Shown in pieces: positions 25,701-33,053 of a stretch of DNA of 64,000 nucleotides; the stretch's first letter is position 1; each line of letters opens with the position of its first letter. A program made the position numbers and the translations under genes. The stretch is from Nematopogon swammerdamellus (taxonomy: Eukaryota; Arthropoda; Insecta; Lepidoptera; Adelidae): contig OX336345.1 in the NCBI GenBank assembly GCA_946902875.1, positions 9,889,395 through 9,953,394 of the forward strand, read 5' to 3'. Below the pieces are notes generated by a model that saw only the letters and a program-made list of their open reading frames with translations, searched no databases and was not told where the DNA came from.

Positions 25701-28153
25701 CTCCCAAGATCGACGCTAAGCTCATATATGGAGAGAGCTTCGAAAACGTCACTGGAAGCATCCTACAGAATATGGATAGGTAGAGAGAGGGAGGTCGAGA
25801 GCGGGACTGGTGGTTTCCCCGCGTCCTAGTCAACGCAGACTAGCTGACGAGGGCTTGAAGCGAGCCGAAACGTGAAGCATGCGCGGGAAATTTAGAGTGG
25901 CCACTCGCTAGTCCCGGCCTCGATTAATACCCTCCTCTACTGCCGATGGGCCCGGATATGTTCGGTGAAGCCATCGTAAGCTTAGATCCACACCTTCCTT
26001 CCTGGTGTTTTCCGTCCATTTCAGTGTAGCCGACATGAAATGAAGGGAAGCACTGACATGGAACCTAGTTCAGCCGGTGGTATGGGCTGACATCACGGAT
26101 GTTGTAGGTGATGTAGCCAACCGTGTCAGTTTCCATAAAAAATCTGTTAAGTGCGAGTTTTACTCGCGCACGGAGGTTTCCGTATCTATCCGCTATTATC
26201 CGCCTATCTTTTGTCTTTCAACAATGCAATGTATAAAAGCCTGTGGCGGCATCTATTATTCAATAGTGTGACTAATCGATTTCTCGGACGTTTGTTGTAA
26301 GGGAGCCCCCCTTAATTTTTAACATTTTCTTATTTGTTGTTATATCCGCCATAGTAACACACATTCTGTGAAAATTTCAACGGGCTACCTATTACGGTTC
26401 AAGAGATACAGCCCTCGGACAGACGGACGGACAGACGGACGGCGGAGGCTTAGTAATAATAGGCTTCCGTACGGGATACTGAAACCTAAAAAAGTAACCT
26501 TTTTTTAACAGCGAAACTGGCATTTTTGCTGGGCCCAGGAGTTCATCGAACAATCAGACACAGCCAATAACACCCTTAACCGGTTCCGTTTCGAAGGGCT
26601 CGCGCGTGCCCCGATGCTTGATCGACACTTGCTTCCATTGGGCCCGCGCGGTGCAGCCCCGATGGGCGGCATCGAAAATATTTGTCTAGTGCTTTTTCAG
26701 TAATTTTTTCTTATTAGAATGAGAGATCACTTTAGATGGATGATTAAAAAACATTGCCATTGACAATCTACATGAAACACACCTACAAACAATTCCACAC
26801 TCAAACAGAAAAAAAAATATTCTGACGTCCTGTCATTTTTTACTGAAAGTTCCTTGTTTGTCTTTTATTTGTTTGTGGATAGTATTCAAGTCCCACGAAA
26901 GTACGTGTTTGGCCTTTTAGAGGCAGTTTTCTTCACCTACACATTAATATATGATTTGTATGGAGGAATCGTCTATTTTAGGTAATAAAAATTCGCGAAA
27001 AACTGTCACTCGTGTTTTTCCTGGAGTTACAAAAATGTATGTGCTTCCAAATAAATGAAGACTCACTTGTTTCACATCATTTTGTGGGTAATTTCATTGA
27101 TGTTATGTGCCAAAAGTGTTTATTGATCTATCTTCATTATTTCACTAAATATTTAATATCAATATTTTAATATTTTAATTATTTTATATTTTAATATCAA
27201 TGCTCAACATCATATGCCAATGTCATATGCTCAACACTGCGGCGTGGCAAAAATGCCTGGAAGTCCAGAATCTATCAGCATTTTTGTAGCTCGGAATGGA
27301 ACCGGTTCAAAATATAACCAAATGTTCAATCAAGCTCACCTCATTCAAGGAATGCTTCGCTCTTCTATACATGCTATTTGAAATGTAGTTAGGCGAGATG
27401 ACCTCCGCAGCCCAACCCACAGTATTCAGCGCTTCTTCTTCCATTACCATTTTGGTGTAGATTTCGTCTCGCGTGGCCTCCGTGAGCACTTTAGAGTCTG
27501 CGCATCCGAGCTTCTTCAGAACTTCGGTCTGGGAGAGAGGACAATATGCCACCCCGTAGACCATGGGACCTAGATATATAATATATAAAAGGAAATAATG
27601 TCTTAATTGCAATTATTGGTTATAGTTTAAAAAATATAAGGGTATGTGGTGATTTGCGACAAGTATTCCACAACTGAATAAATTGATAATAAACCTACAA
27701 CGCTTCGCGGTACAACCAACAGAAAGATTCACAATCACACAGTGAGATGGTGGTACCGACTTTAAATTTCAATAAATCATGTTCTCAAAATATCAACTAA
27801 ATACTCCTCGCATAAATACAGATCGCTTGCCAGAACAACCGGGCACTACCTCATAGAGCATCAGCTGCAGCTATACGTGGAGCCAGAGGACACCACGACA
27901 CCGCTTCACCTTTTACATCATTCCTCTACATCGGTGATCCTGAAAAGGAACATCGCAACTTCATAGCTCCACAGGTAAAATATATATGAGTCAACCGACC
28001 TAGCACGGGTCCACGGCCGGCTTCGTCCACACCGATCATACAGGGCTCGCTGCAACAGACTGCTGGTGGTATGGACTCTTTCACGTAGTTTCTGCTGTTG
28101 TCCTGCGCGGCCAAAAACTCCTGTAGTGCCTCTAATGGCTCCATGATTTCCAT
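16791..28153 (-). CDS. ribonuclease H2 subunit A (catalytic), five exons, complete
   Basis: This is the catalytic subunit of the nuclear RNase H2 complex, which cuts RNA in RNA:DNA hybrids and single ribonucleotides in DNA. Exons: 28153-28000, 27569-27340, 18709-18566, 17406-17259, 17083-16791. All introns are GT-AG, phases join exactly, and the product is 322 aa (human 299). The metal-binding acidic residues by family alignment are Asp43-Glu44 in DEAGRG, Asp154 in YVDTVG and Asp182 in KKAD. Conserved '[19 protein letters not shown]' and 'GSGYPADP' follow. The C-terminus keeps 'TKSISSFF', a PIP-box-like motif without the usual Gln. The start is the first ATG of exon 1, with a second ATG four codons in. 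Intron 1 has an unusual donor, GTCGGT. Intron 2 is expanded to 8.6 kb by an antisense retrotransposon array. All catalytic residues are present, so it is very likely functional. Confidence 0.96.
18090..18460 (+). pseudogene. possible LINE 3' UTR remnant
   Basis: The stretch ends in a tail of 'aaataaataaatttcatt' type, common at the 3' ends of lepidopteran non-LTR retrotransposons, after a GC-richer segment ('tggctcccgggctcggtgg'). No RT residues are readable. It lies in intron 3 of RNASEH2A, antisense to that gene. Confidence 0.3.
18741..18852 (+). mobile_element. left half of a SINE S1 split by the HERO-like array
   Basis: It carries the S1 body from 'aactgtaggtcc' through 'cactgaatgaaacgtcggtc' to 'gctatgtaaatg', then stops abruptly where retrotransposon copy 1 begins. 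The missing right half resumes at about 26001. The tRNA-like head is absent. Confidence 0.8.
18859..19666 (+). mobile_element. HERO/R2-like LINE, copy 1 (strongly 5'-truncated)
   Basis: About 0.8 kb covering the last part of the ORF and the complete 3' UTR, nearly identical to 22502-23305. The first few bases ('tatagc') match neither the SINE nor the element. It ends '...gatccacaccttc', where copy 2 begins at once. It is the first member of a three-copy head-to-tail array. Confidence 0.93.
18999..19499 (+). pseudogene. C-terminal fragment of HERO-like protein (copy 1)
   Basis: 166 codons in the element's frame, from a Met within the linker to the normal stop. It retains the endonuclease core ('[20 protein letters not shown]' and the following PWE) but has no RT and no zinc finger, so it cannot support retrotransposition. 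Sequence is nearly identical to copy 2. Confidence 0.85.
19667..23305 (+). mobile_element. HERO/R2-like LINE, copy 2 (longest, ORF intact)
   Basis: The 3.64-kb element has a ~215-bp leader, a single open frame, a 160-bp 3' UTR ending 'cttagatccacacctt', and no poly(A) tail. One ORF, a central RT and a C-terminal restriction-like endonuclease define the R2 supergroup; the VELTVPWE and EVGARG block most resembles the HERO clade. The leader carries imperfect repeats built on 'gacgaccgggaaagac'. Whether 19667 is the true 5' end cannot be told from this window because no longer copy is present. Confidence 0.9.
19884..23138 (+). CDS. HERO/R2-like retrotransposon protein (ZF-RT-endonuclease)
   Basis: 1084 codons from the first in-frame ATG; the frame is open upstream to at least 19773, and R2-group elements do not always start at an AUG. 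Domains in order: one C2H2 finger (Cys20, Cys23, His36, His41), presumably for target binding; reverse transcriptase ~280-640 with '[11 protein letters not shown]', '[13 protein letters not shown]' and the catalytic FADD at 530-533; a zinc knuckle at 856 (CPSC...HLLCGC); and a restriction-like endonuclease with Asp968 in RPDIL and Glu983 in VELTVPWE. The product nicks the target and copies its RNA onto it. No frameshift or internal stop is present, so the copy may be active or very young. It runs antisense inside RNASEH2A intron 2. Confidence 0.93.
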   Translation: MNRSPIDISDNLGMNMDLKCSKCGKQYKRKIWLEKHVKEKHSDSEAGQKAPVSSPPDTIDRVQPHTSQSVAQPSSHHEAFSPRDQLSLPSISETTWKQHDRCLAERLDLPGCRQSPEDQLYDFQGTIYNYFSELYPVRYHHNPMERENTFKAKLRRRKRELIKQLRKAKASGDRNLCHQLARAMRSILKLIQKVSELITVAGNEFRKAQNIAAFEKNPFYFAKKAFKEQQGTIRLSTDEMFNYFKSTYTTPEADITYRDPPAPKPKEPALAFDADSPTMEELEYHIKRKPNSSAPGPDGIPYIIYKKCPSVRKHMLNIYKRIWTNREVPDCLGKAVFVLLPKKKEVTDPKDIRPIALTNTISKIFFSIIQARLLKHMCTNDYLPKKYQKGFLPRVAGCLEHNSLLTECLRDARKNERQLTATWLDFENAFGSVRHELLLKALEWYNVPPLICNIIASYYKKLSFVIQVKGETEKTPEIRYGIGLFQGCCLSPVTFNIVINILIDTLVVKEKKWGYRFKYGDTYMAAILAFADDITLLTRNPKQNQSLLKVVDDYCEWTKGMKIKPAKCYCLSLTRKGSKFTSSNPGLTVAGKPIATVADEAPFKFLGKRITSRGKEHPTDDIVQLFEESLRQTDNLPLLGTQKAWIYDNYLTSKLSWPFLVYDFTKQNLTKLDSYVTRFLKSWFGLAHPADSSTLYRSHNNFGLNIKKPSIFYQKARIAKRCILKDSNDSAIQALPNTSLSDELESRLDFYKSFQVGTRTNRSGLGIETAKSDKEILKGFAQEDMEQGFKLHALNLEMQNDWLTVGDFCIPPALKWKSIIYNWSPELLKFYLNAFQLTLPDPSNLVRWGKSTNKLCPSCKEFVGTAKHLLCGCKILLERGQYSYRHDKVLQIIREAINLSIARTRKGQTSSGFQKVNFVKPGANKLPKDRTKPSSILGAAKDWELLMDTHEKHYQMPSEICTTALRPDILIFSKATKHVVLVELTVPWESNIPKDHNIKLNKYCNLVDRIVRNGFKTDLFAVEVGARGLPAKSLYSLFKNLGLPRSTLSSYMERASKTSLEASYRIWIGREREVESGTGGFPAS
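23306..25996 (+). mobile_element. HERO/R2-like LINE, copy 3 (5'-truncated)
   Basis: From about 23308 it matches copy 2 starting at about 20618, so the leader, zinc finger and N-terminus are missing. The two linker bases before it ('cg') fit neither neighbour. Differences from copy 2 are a few single bases; at several sites copies 1 and 3 agree against copy 2. The 3' end is the same '...gatccacacctt'. Confidence 0.93.
23409..25829 (+). CDS. N-terminally truncated HERO-like protein (copy 3)
   Basis: 806 codons from an internal Met (residue 279 of copy 2) to the normal stop. RT (with FADD), zinc knuckle and endonuclease are all uninterrupted, but the C2H2 finger and N-terminal linker are lost. 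It carries Ala where copy 2 has Glu in '[11 protein letters not shown]'. Without the DNA-binding N-terminus and the promoter it is probably not mobile, although the enzymatic core looks intact. Confidence 0.85.
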   Translation: MEELEYHIKRKPNSSAPGPDGIPYIIYKKCPSVRKHMLNIYKRIWTNREVPDCLGKAVFVLLPKKKEVTDPKDIRPIALTNTISKIFFSIIQARLLKHMCTNDYLPKKYQKGFLPRVAGCLEHNSLLTECLRDARKNERQLTATWLDFENAFGSVRHELLLKALEWYNVPPLICNIIASYYKKLSFVIQVKGETEKTPEIRYGIGLFQGCCLSPVTFNIVINILIDTLVVKEKKWGYRFKYGDTYMAAILAFADDITLLTRNPKQNQSLLKVVDDYCEWTKGMKIKPAKCYCLSLTRKGSKFTSSNPGLTVAGKPIATVADEAPFKFLGKRITSRGKEHPTDDIVQLFEESLRQTDNLPLLGTQKAWIYDNYLTSKLSWPFLVYDFTKQNLTKLDSYVTRFLKSWFGLAHPADSSTLYRSHNNFGLNIKKPSIFYQKARIAKRCILKDSNDSAIQALPNTSLSDELESRLDFYKSFQVGTRTNRSGLGIETAKSDKEILKGFAQEDMEQGFKLHALNLEMQNDWLTVGDFCIPPALKWKSIIYNWSPELLKFYLNAFQLTLPDPSNLVRWGKSTNKLCPSCKEFVGTAKHLLCGCKILLERGQYSYRHDKVLQIIREAINLSIARTRKGQTSSGFQKVNFVKPGANKLPKDRTKPSSILGAAKDWALLMDTHEKHYQMPSEICTTALRPDILIFSKATKHVVLVELTVPWESNIPKDHNIKLNKYCNLVDRIVRNGFKTDLFAVEVGARGLPAKSLYSLFKNLGLPRSTLSSYMERASKTSLEASYRIWIGREREVESGTGGFPAS
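26001..26143 (+). mobile_element. right half of the split SINE S1
   Basis: It resumes the S1 body at 'ggtgttttccgtccatttca' and runs through 'gaagcactgacatgg' to 'gtagccaaccgtgtcag' and an A-run. Joined to 18741-18852 it gives an ordinary S1 body, so the HERO-like array inserted into this SINE. Confidence 0.82.
26146..26492 (+). repeat. unclassified acagacgg-core repeat (copy 2)
   Basis: Same order of blocks as 14493-14763: 'gtgcgagttttactcgcgca', the 'gaaaatttcaacgggctacc' block, an 'acagacggacgg' core, and 'ttccgtacgggatac' at the end. Lies in RNASEH2A intron 2, directly after the split SINE. Confidence 0.65.
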
Positions 28154-28156
28154 TAA

Positions 28157-28182
28157 TAGGTTAGGTAGGTTAGGTTAGGTAG
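28157..28182. repeat. short interstitial TTAGG-like run
   Basis: Units TTAGG, TAGG, TTAGG, TTAGG, TAGG lie 4 bp upstream of the RNASEH2A ATG (in its presumed 5' UTR, read as CCTAA on the gene strand). TTAGG is the ancestral insect telomere unit. At five imperfect units it may be chance. Confidence 0.6.
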
Positions 28183-28429
28183 GTCTAATTCTTCTTCTTT
28201 TTAATTCTGGCGATTAGCCGATATAACTTCGTCTTATTTCCCCAATGTCAAGTCTTGAAAGTTGAAAGGAAAGATCCACGGTAATAATTAAGTACTACTT
28301 CACACATAGAGAAAACAAATAATGAATAATTTGCACTGGTGAAGTCGACTGACCGGATTTAATTTCCAAAGAGAATTTAATTTCGTTCGGCATTCGCGCC
28401 AAATTTTGACGTTCATGATTTTTTTTTTT

Positions 28430-28850
28430 ATTTATTTATCCTCCTCCTTATCCTCCTGAAACAGGCAAAACTCATTAGAGTATACAGCCATTTCTGTTGT
28501 AGCTTTTAACGTCTGTTTTATTAAATTCTCGCACCGCGAGAACCACAAAAATATATATTTTTTTAATTACAACGACAACGCGACAAACTTCCGCCGTCCG
28601 CCATCTTCAAAGAATATAATACTACTAGGCCATCTTTTTCCACTCAATTTTTTTTTTATATTTATTCGTCCCTTTTCGGGACAGGCAAAAATAATTAAAG
28701 TATACAGACTTTTCTGTTGTACTTCTAATATCTGTTGTTTTCTTTTCGTATTGCGAGAATCTCAAAATAAATACTTTTTATTTACGACGACGACGACGCG
28801 GCAAACAAACTTGTTCATCCGCCATCTTTTTTGCGTCTTTTTTACAAAGA
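28430..28850. repeat. two diverged tandem copies of an unclassified repeat
   Basis: Two ~210-bp units, 28430-28630 and 28645-28850, share 'gacaggcaaaa', 'agtatacag' with 'ttttctgttgta', 'gcgagaa' and a 'gacgacgacgacgcgg' type stretch ending 'ccgccatctt'. A third copy lies inverted at 3640-3760. There is no coding content. Confidence 0.55.
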
Positions 28851-29611
28851 ATGAGACGCTTATGAAAAAAAATTCTGACCTTTACGGCTGACAGTACTGT
28901 AATCGATGTTAAATTATTTCGCAGACTAAATAAAAAATATATGCCTATTTTAGAAGCGAATTCGCTAATTACATTACGTATACAGCTCCAAATATTTCAC
29001 TGCCTGCAGCGTAATTTAATACGATTTGTCGCTTTAAATAATACTATCATAATATCTGCCTACGTAAACTGTTTCCACAGACGCAATTTTAGAGGAGTCC
29101 TTCATCGCAGGAGAATTTTGCTACAGCTGCGCTGCGACGGACGGCACTAATACGAGTTTTCCCCCCAAACAGAGATTATATTCAGTGTTGCCATGTTAGG
29201 AGATTTTCTCCTAGATTCAGGAGAATTTCAGCGGTGTTAGGAGAAGTTTTTGCCTGTCAGGAGAGTAGAAGAAAATCTAGGAGAAAGAAAATCATTACAG
29301 GAGAAGATTTAGGAGTGAGAAACTATTATTTTTTACTAGTAACTAAATTTACTAATAACAAACAAATATGTCGGTATGTACGGTGACAACACAATGAATG
29401 AACTGTATGTGAATCAACCAACCATCTTCTCAAGTCACACAATATACGATAGGATTTGTCTTTTGATAAGAGCAAGGTTCCCTTCTTGCTCTTTAGATAG
29501 GATAATGTGACACTCTGTGAGTGTGTGACGACCAACAAGCCGACTACTTGGCGGGCCTAACCGAACGAACACTTTGTTGTCAATCAATGTTATTTACATG
29601 TATTCTTTGTA

Positions 29612-29810
29612 ATAATCAGTCTGTCCGTCAGTTCGCACTACTTTAACGGCTGTATCTTTTGTACCGTAATAGGTTGCTGGATGTAATTTTCACAGATCAT
29701 GTGTTATTATTATTGGAGACCATCCTATCAAATAATACAAAAAAAAAAAATTAAGGGCTTCCCCATACAAGAAACGTGTTTAAAAAAATTGTTTTCTTGG
29801 TTTTGCTCTA
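29612..29810 (-). repeat. unclassified acagacgg-core repeat (minus-strand fragment)
   Basis: The reverse complement aligns in block order with 14560-14715: 'gtttcttgtatggg', a T-rich stretch, 'taataacacatgatctgtga' and 'aagatacagc', ending in a 'gacggacagact' core. It lies inside the outer hAT-like element. Confidence 0.5.
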
Positions 29811-29924
29811 ACGTAAAAACGGTAATACGTACAAGTGTTAAACTTGGTGTGGTTAAAAACTAAAAAAATAATAATTAAAACAGACAAATTACGTGGTGGT
29901 TAGAGTGGCAATCTGGGCGTCCCG

Positions 29925-30196
29925 GGTATGGAGGTGTCCAGGGACGTTGTATTTCGATCGTTCATAGAGTCCAAGGCGAAACTAGCGTCTCGAAAATTAG
30001 GAATCCTTTACCGATGTCGGCGATTTTTCACGCCGGTCCAACTGCTTACACTCTACAAAGCACAAGTAAGACCGGTGATGGAATATTGCAGTCATCTTTG
30101 GGAAGGTTCCCCTGAGTACCTTCTTTCAGCCTTGGATTCTATTCAGCGACGAGCCATTCGCCTCATTGGTGACTCTGTACTCACAAAGGACCTTCA
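29925..30196 (+). pseudogene. LINE reverse transcriptase C-terminal part, 5' piece
   Basis: The frame reads 'ESKAKLASRKLGILYRCRRF', 'LYKAQVRPVMEYCSHLWEGS' and 'IQRRAIRLIGD', the thumb region of CR1/Jockey-supergroup RTs. It is cut at 30196 by the inner hAT-like element and resumes at 31712. The catalytic RT part is missing. Confidence 0.8.
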
Positions 30197-30387
30197 CAGT
30201 GGCGGCTTTGACCTATAAATCTTAGTGAGGCGACTAAAAAATCCACCTACATTGCTATTACTTTATGATAAATTGAAAAACCTAAACCTAATTTTTTTTG
30301 GCCCTAACAATACTTAACCAAAAACTACTATCGAATCGCGCACCGAGGGTACCATATCGCCATGTCACGGCTAGCGCCACTAGATGA

Positions 30388-30541
30388 ATTTCATAACACG
30401 CCACGCCATCTAGATGGCGTGTTATGAAATACTTCATATTAGTTAGTCACGATTAGAAAATGATTCATCATCTATTTGGTAGATGGCGCGCGCGCATACA
30501 CTTTTTGAAACCAAAAAGTGTATGCACGCGCGCCATCTATG
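30388..30541. repeat. two strong hairpins
   Basis: At 30388-30430 the arms 'atttcataacacgcca' and 'tggcgtgttatgaaat' are exact complements. At 30479-30541 the arms 'tagatggcgcgcgcgcatac' and its near-complement flank a short loop. Both contain the 'tagatggcg' core and may form one palindromic sub-element. Confidence 0.85.
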
Positions 30542-30691
30542 GGAACCCCCGTGAGTTTTTCACTTTTTCTTATTTTCATTATTTTTTGTTATATCGGCCA
30601 TAATAACACATTTTCTGTGAACATTTCAACGGGCTACCAAATTACGGTTCAAGAGATACAGGCCTCGGACAGACGGACGGACAGACAAGCG

Positions 30692-30987
30692 GCGGGTGGC
30701 CGAGTGGTTTGGGCATTGGCTTCAAATGCGAGAGGTGCGAGGTTCGAATCCGGTCGGCGTGTAACAATGAGTTTTTTTCTGACGAAAAAATTTACGTGTA
30801 TGCATACCTACACCTGCTGCTGCCGCATAGCAGCCTCGGCTGTGTTCTCCTCTAGTCTAGTATAGCCAGCAATCCAGGGAAGTCTCCGGTATGGCACCTA
30901 CCTTCTCGGAGGTGATATTGGCTGGTCGGAGCATGCGCTTTGGCCCCTCCGGCTCAGCCACCCATACCGGATTACATAAAAAAAAAA
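30692..30987 (+). mobile_element. SINE S2 (tRNA-Leu/Ser-like head), internally shortened
   Basis: The head reads 'ggcgggtggccgagtggttt' with a B-box-like 'ggttcgaatccggtcggcg', followed by 'gcatagcagcctcgg' and the tail 'cagccacccataccgg' with 'attacat' and an A-run. Compared with 43644-44052 it lacks about 100 bp of the middle. Duplicated 'gacagacggacgg' on both sides is a plausible target duplication. Confidence 0.85.
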
Positions 30988-31711
30988 GACAGACGGACGG
31001 ACGGACAGACAGACAGACAGACAGACGGCGTAGGCTTAGTAATAGGGTCCCGTACCGGATACGGAACCCTAAAAACAAACAAAAAAAGAATTCGCAAAAG
31101 TGAGATTCGAACCAACGTCACTAGATTGAAAAGCGAAGCATATACCATTGAGCTATGAAACTTACCGTAACTAGTGCGAATTTCGCCATCTTAATCACGG
31201 AGGTAAAACAAACCGACTTATAGAAAACGTGAATCGCCCCATCTCGCTCTGCATTCTTTTAATTGGATATAGATGTCTCGTCCGGCGCCATTTATCAGAG
31301 CCTCAGCTGCTCCCTACATCCAAAGCCTCCAAGGTCAACCTGTTGTCTTTACGCTTGGTGAAGCGATATCAAAATAAGCGATTCGTCGCCGCACCGGACC
31401 GGGGTGAGTCACCATATGCCATGCCGTACGTGACACGTCACACGTCACGTCTGTGTGTGTGTGCGTGCTGTGTTGGTGGTGTTGATGCACTAACACATCT
31501 TTAACGTATTTCGTCGCGCGCGTCGCACCAGCCGCCTCCGCCTCCTCCGCGCCGCCGCGCTAATATTGTGATCAGTTCGGATCGGATATACTTGACTTTT
31601 TTAAGTTTTCTTTCTTGATATTTTGAAATGTTTTTTTTTCTTTACTTTCAAGATAATTAAGTGAGGCGGTGCTTCACTTGCTTCACCTGGGGAACCGCCA
31701 CTGGACCTTCA

Positions 31712-32115
31712 ACCTCTAAAGCACAGACGTATCGTTGGGTCATTGAGCCTGTTTTATCGGTACTACTATGGCCGCTGCTCTGACGAACTTGCTTCCCTTA
31801 TCCCTCCTCCTCCTGTTCGCCTTCGCCAAACCCGCCATACTCTCGCGGAACACCCCTTTGTAGTCGACAGAAGAGTTCTTCAAACTGCACGATTCTCTAA
31901 ATCGTTCTTGTGCCGCACTGCAAAGGTGTGGAACGGGCTCCCAGGGAATATCTTCCCCCACTCCTACAATCCACGGATCTTCAAATCGCGGGTTAATAGC
32001 CTTTGCCCAGCAACATTAGTCCATCTCCAAGCCGGACTGGCACCTCCTCGGGGGTGAAATTGGCTGCGCCTGAGGTTGCGACCTCGGACAGAGCCACCCA
32101 GTTCGGTAGCAATAA
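31712..32115 (+). pseudogene. LINE reverse transcriptase C-terminus, 3' piece and 3' UTR
   Basis: Continues the frame of 29925-30196 after the inner hAT-like element: 'DELASLIPPPPVRLRQTRHT', 'FSKSFLCRTAKVWNGLPGN', and a stop after 'LAPPRG' at 32057. The 3' UTR has 'gggggtgaaattggctgcgc', 'cagagccacccag' and an A-run. The family also left pieces at 3960, 8105, 10783 and 13752. Confidence 0.8.
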
Positions 32116-32129
32116 AAAAAAATCGTGGT

Positions 32130-32750
32130 TATGACGGGAGGAAAAATCATTATTGGCGGAGAAGTGATGGAACAGATTGAAGGAAGAGTATGTACGTATA
32201 TCTCGGTTAAATACTGCTTGGCAGACAAGGTCTTCTTAAGGAGGTCGAGGGAGGAATTCAACTGAGTAGGGCTGCCTCGCGAATTTAAAATTCGCCCCGA
32301 GGTCTAACCTGTATATATTATGACCAGTGCGTCCTACCGTTTATGACGTACGAGTGTGAAACGTGAGCTCTGACTATAGTTGTTTTCCAAAGTTGCCCAA
32401 CGAGCGATGGAACTATCCATGCTGGGCTGGCCTGGGAGTATAGCTAAGCGAAATGGTGCGTAATGACTAATGAATGAGGCAATCCGCCGACGCACCAAAG
32501 TAATCGAAATTGGAAACCAGGTGGATAAGCTAAAATGGCAGTGGGATGGGCACGTTAGCCGAAGAGACGAGGACCGGCGGCCGTGGACAGGAAAACGGAG
32601 TGTGGAAAGATCACACGCCAGGTGGGACGCCGACATGAAGTATGTCGGCGGAAAGCAGTGGTCCGTACCGCTGAAGGCCGAAAGACTGGAGGAAAATTGA
32701 AGGCGTATGTCCAGCAGTAGACAATTACACGTTGACTGACTGACTGACAG
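32130..32750 (+). pseudogene. RTE-clade LINE 3'-end remnant
   Basis: The frame at 32470-32700 reads 'RRRTKVIEIG', 'DKLKWQWDGHVSRRDEDR' and 'RPWTGKRS', the typical C-terminus of insect RTE-type LINEs. Upstream frames are broken. It ends in a 'tgactgactgactgac' microsatellite tail rather than poly(A), as RTE elements do. It lies inside the outer hAT-like element. Confidence 0.7.
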
Positions 32751-32896
32751 AGAACCCTCGGTGCGCGAGTTCGACTCGCACTTGACCGGTTTTTAGGGTT
32801 CAAAAGATATAGCTCTTTACAGGTAAGACAGACAGACGGACGCACAGACGGCCTAGGCTTAGTAATATGGTCCCGTACGTATAAGGAACACTAAAA
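32733..32896 (+). repeat. unclassified acagacgg-core repeat fragment
   Basis: Contains 'gtgcgcgagttcgactcgca', 'acagacagacggacgcacag', 'ggcttagtaatatggtccc' and 'ggaacactaaaaa', parts of the family described at 14493. Its order suggests internal rearrangement. Confidence 0.5.
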
Positions 32897-33053
32897 ATGT
32901 GGTGAAATTTTTATAATTTGAATATCAGGAGAATTTTTAGGAGGACGAAAATTTTCTAGGAGATTTTTAGGAGATTTTCGAAGTCATTCTAGGAGAATTT
33001 CAAAATTTCAGTTGGCAACACTGATTATATTAATAATCTCTGTTTAGGGAGAA

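Larger units (their letters stand above)
30340..31078 (+). repeat. unclassified acagacgg-core repeat, split by a SINE
   Basis: The left part is 30340-30690 ('tcgcgcaccgagggtacca' through 'acagacggacggacagac'); the right part is 30988-31078 (more acagacgg units, then 'ggcttagtaatagggtccc' and 'ggaaccctaaaaa'). The interruption is the SINE at 30692-30987, which landed in the microsatellite core. Confidence 0.75.
30197..31703. mobile_element. inner hAT-like element with 8-bp target duplication
   Basis: The termini are 'cagtggcgg' (30197) and 'ccgccactg' (31703), flanked by an exact duplication 'gaccttca' (30189-30196 and 31704-31711). Removing the element and one duplication restores the LINE frame (...LTK-DLQPLKHRR...). 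The 1.5-kb interior holds two strong hairpins, an acagacgg repeat and a SINE; no transposase is seen. Confidence 0.9.
29183..33023. mobile_element. outer hAT-like DNA transposon, non-autonomous, heavily invaded
   Basis: Termini 'cagtgttgcca' (29183) and 'tggcaacactg' (33023) are inverted repeats flanked by an exact 8-bp duplication 'attatatt' (29175-29182 and 33024-33031), the hallmark of hAT elements. Both subterminal regions are packed with 'aggaga' motifs (29205-29320 and 32930-33000), as expected for transposase-binding repeats. No transposase is visible. The 3.84-kb length is largely due to later insertions listed separately. Confidence 0.85.

Noticed and set aside
18859..25996. Retrotransposon array as a regulatory device for RNASEH2A
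   Set aside because: Only location links them; no shared regulatory sequence is visible.
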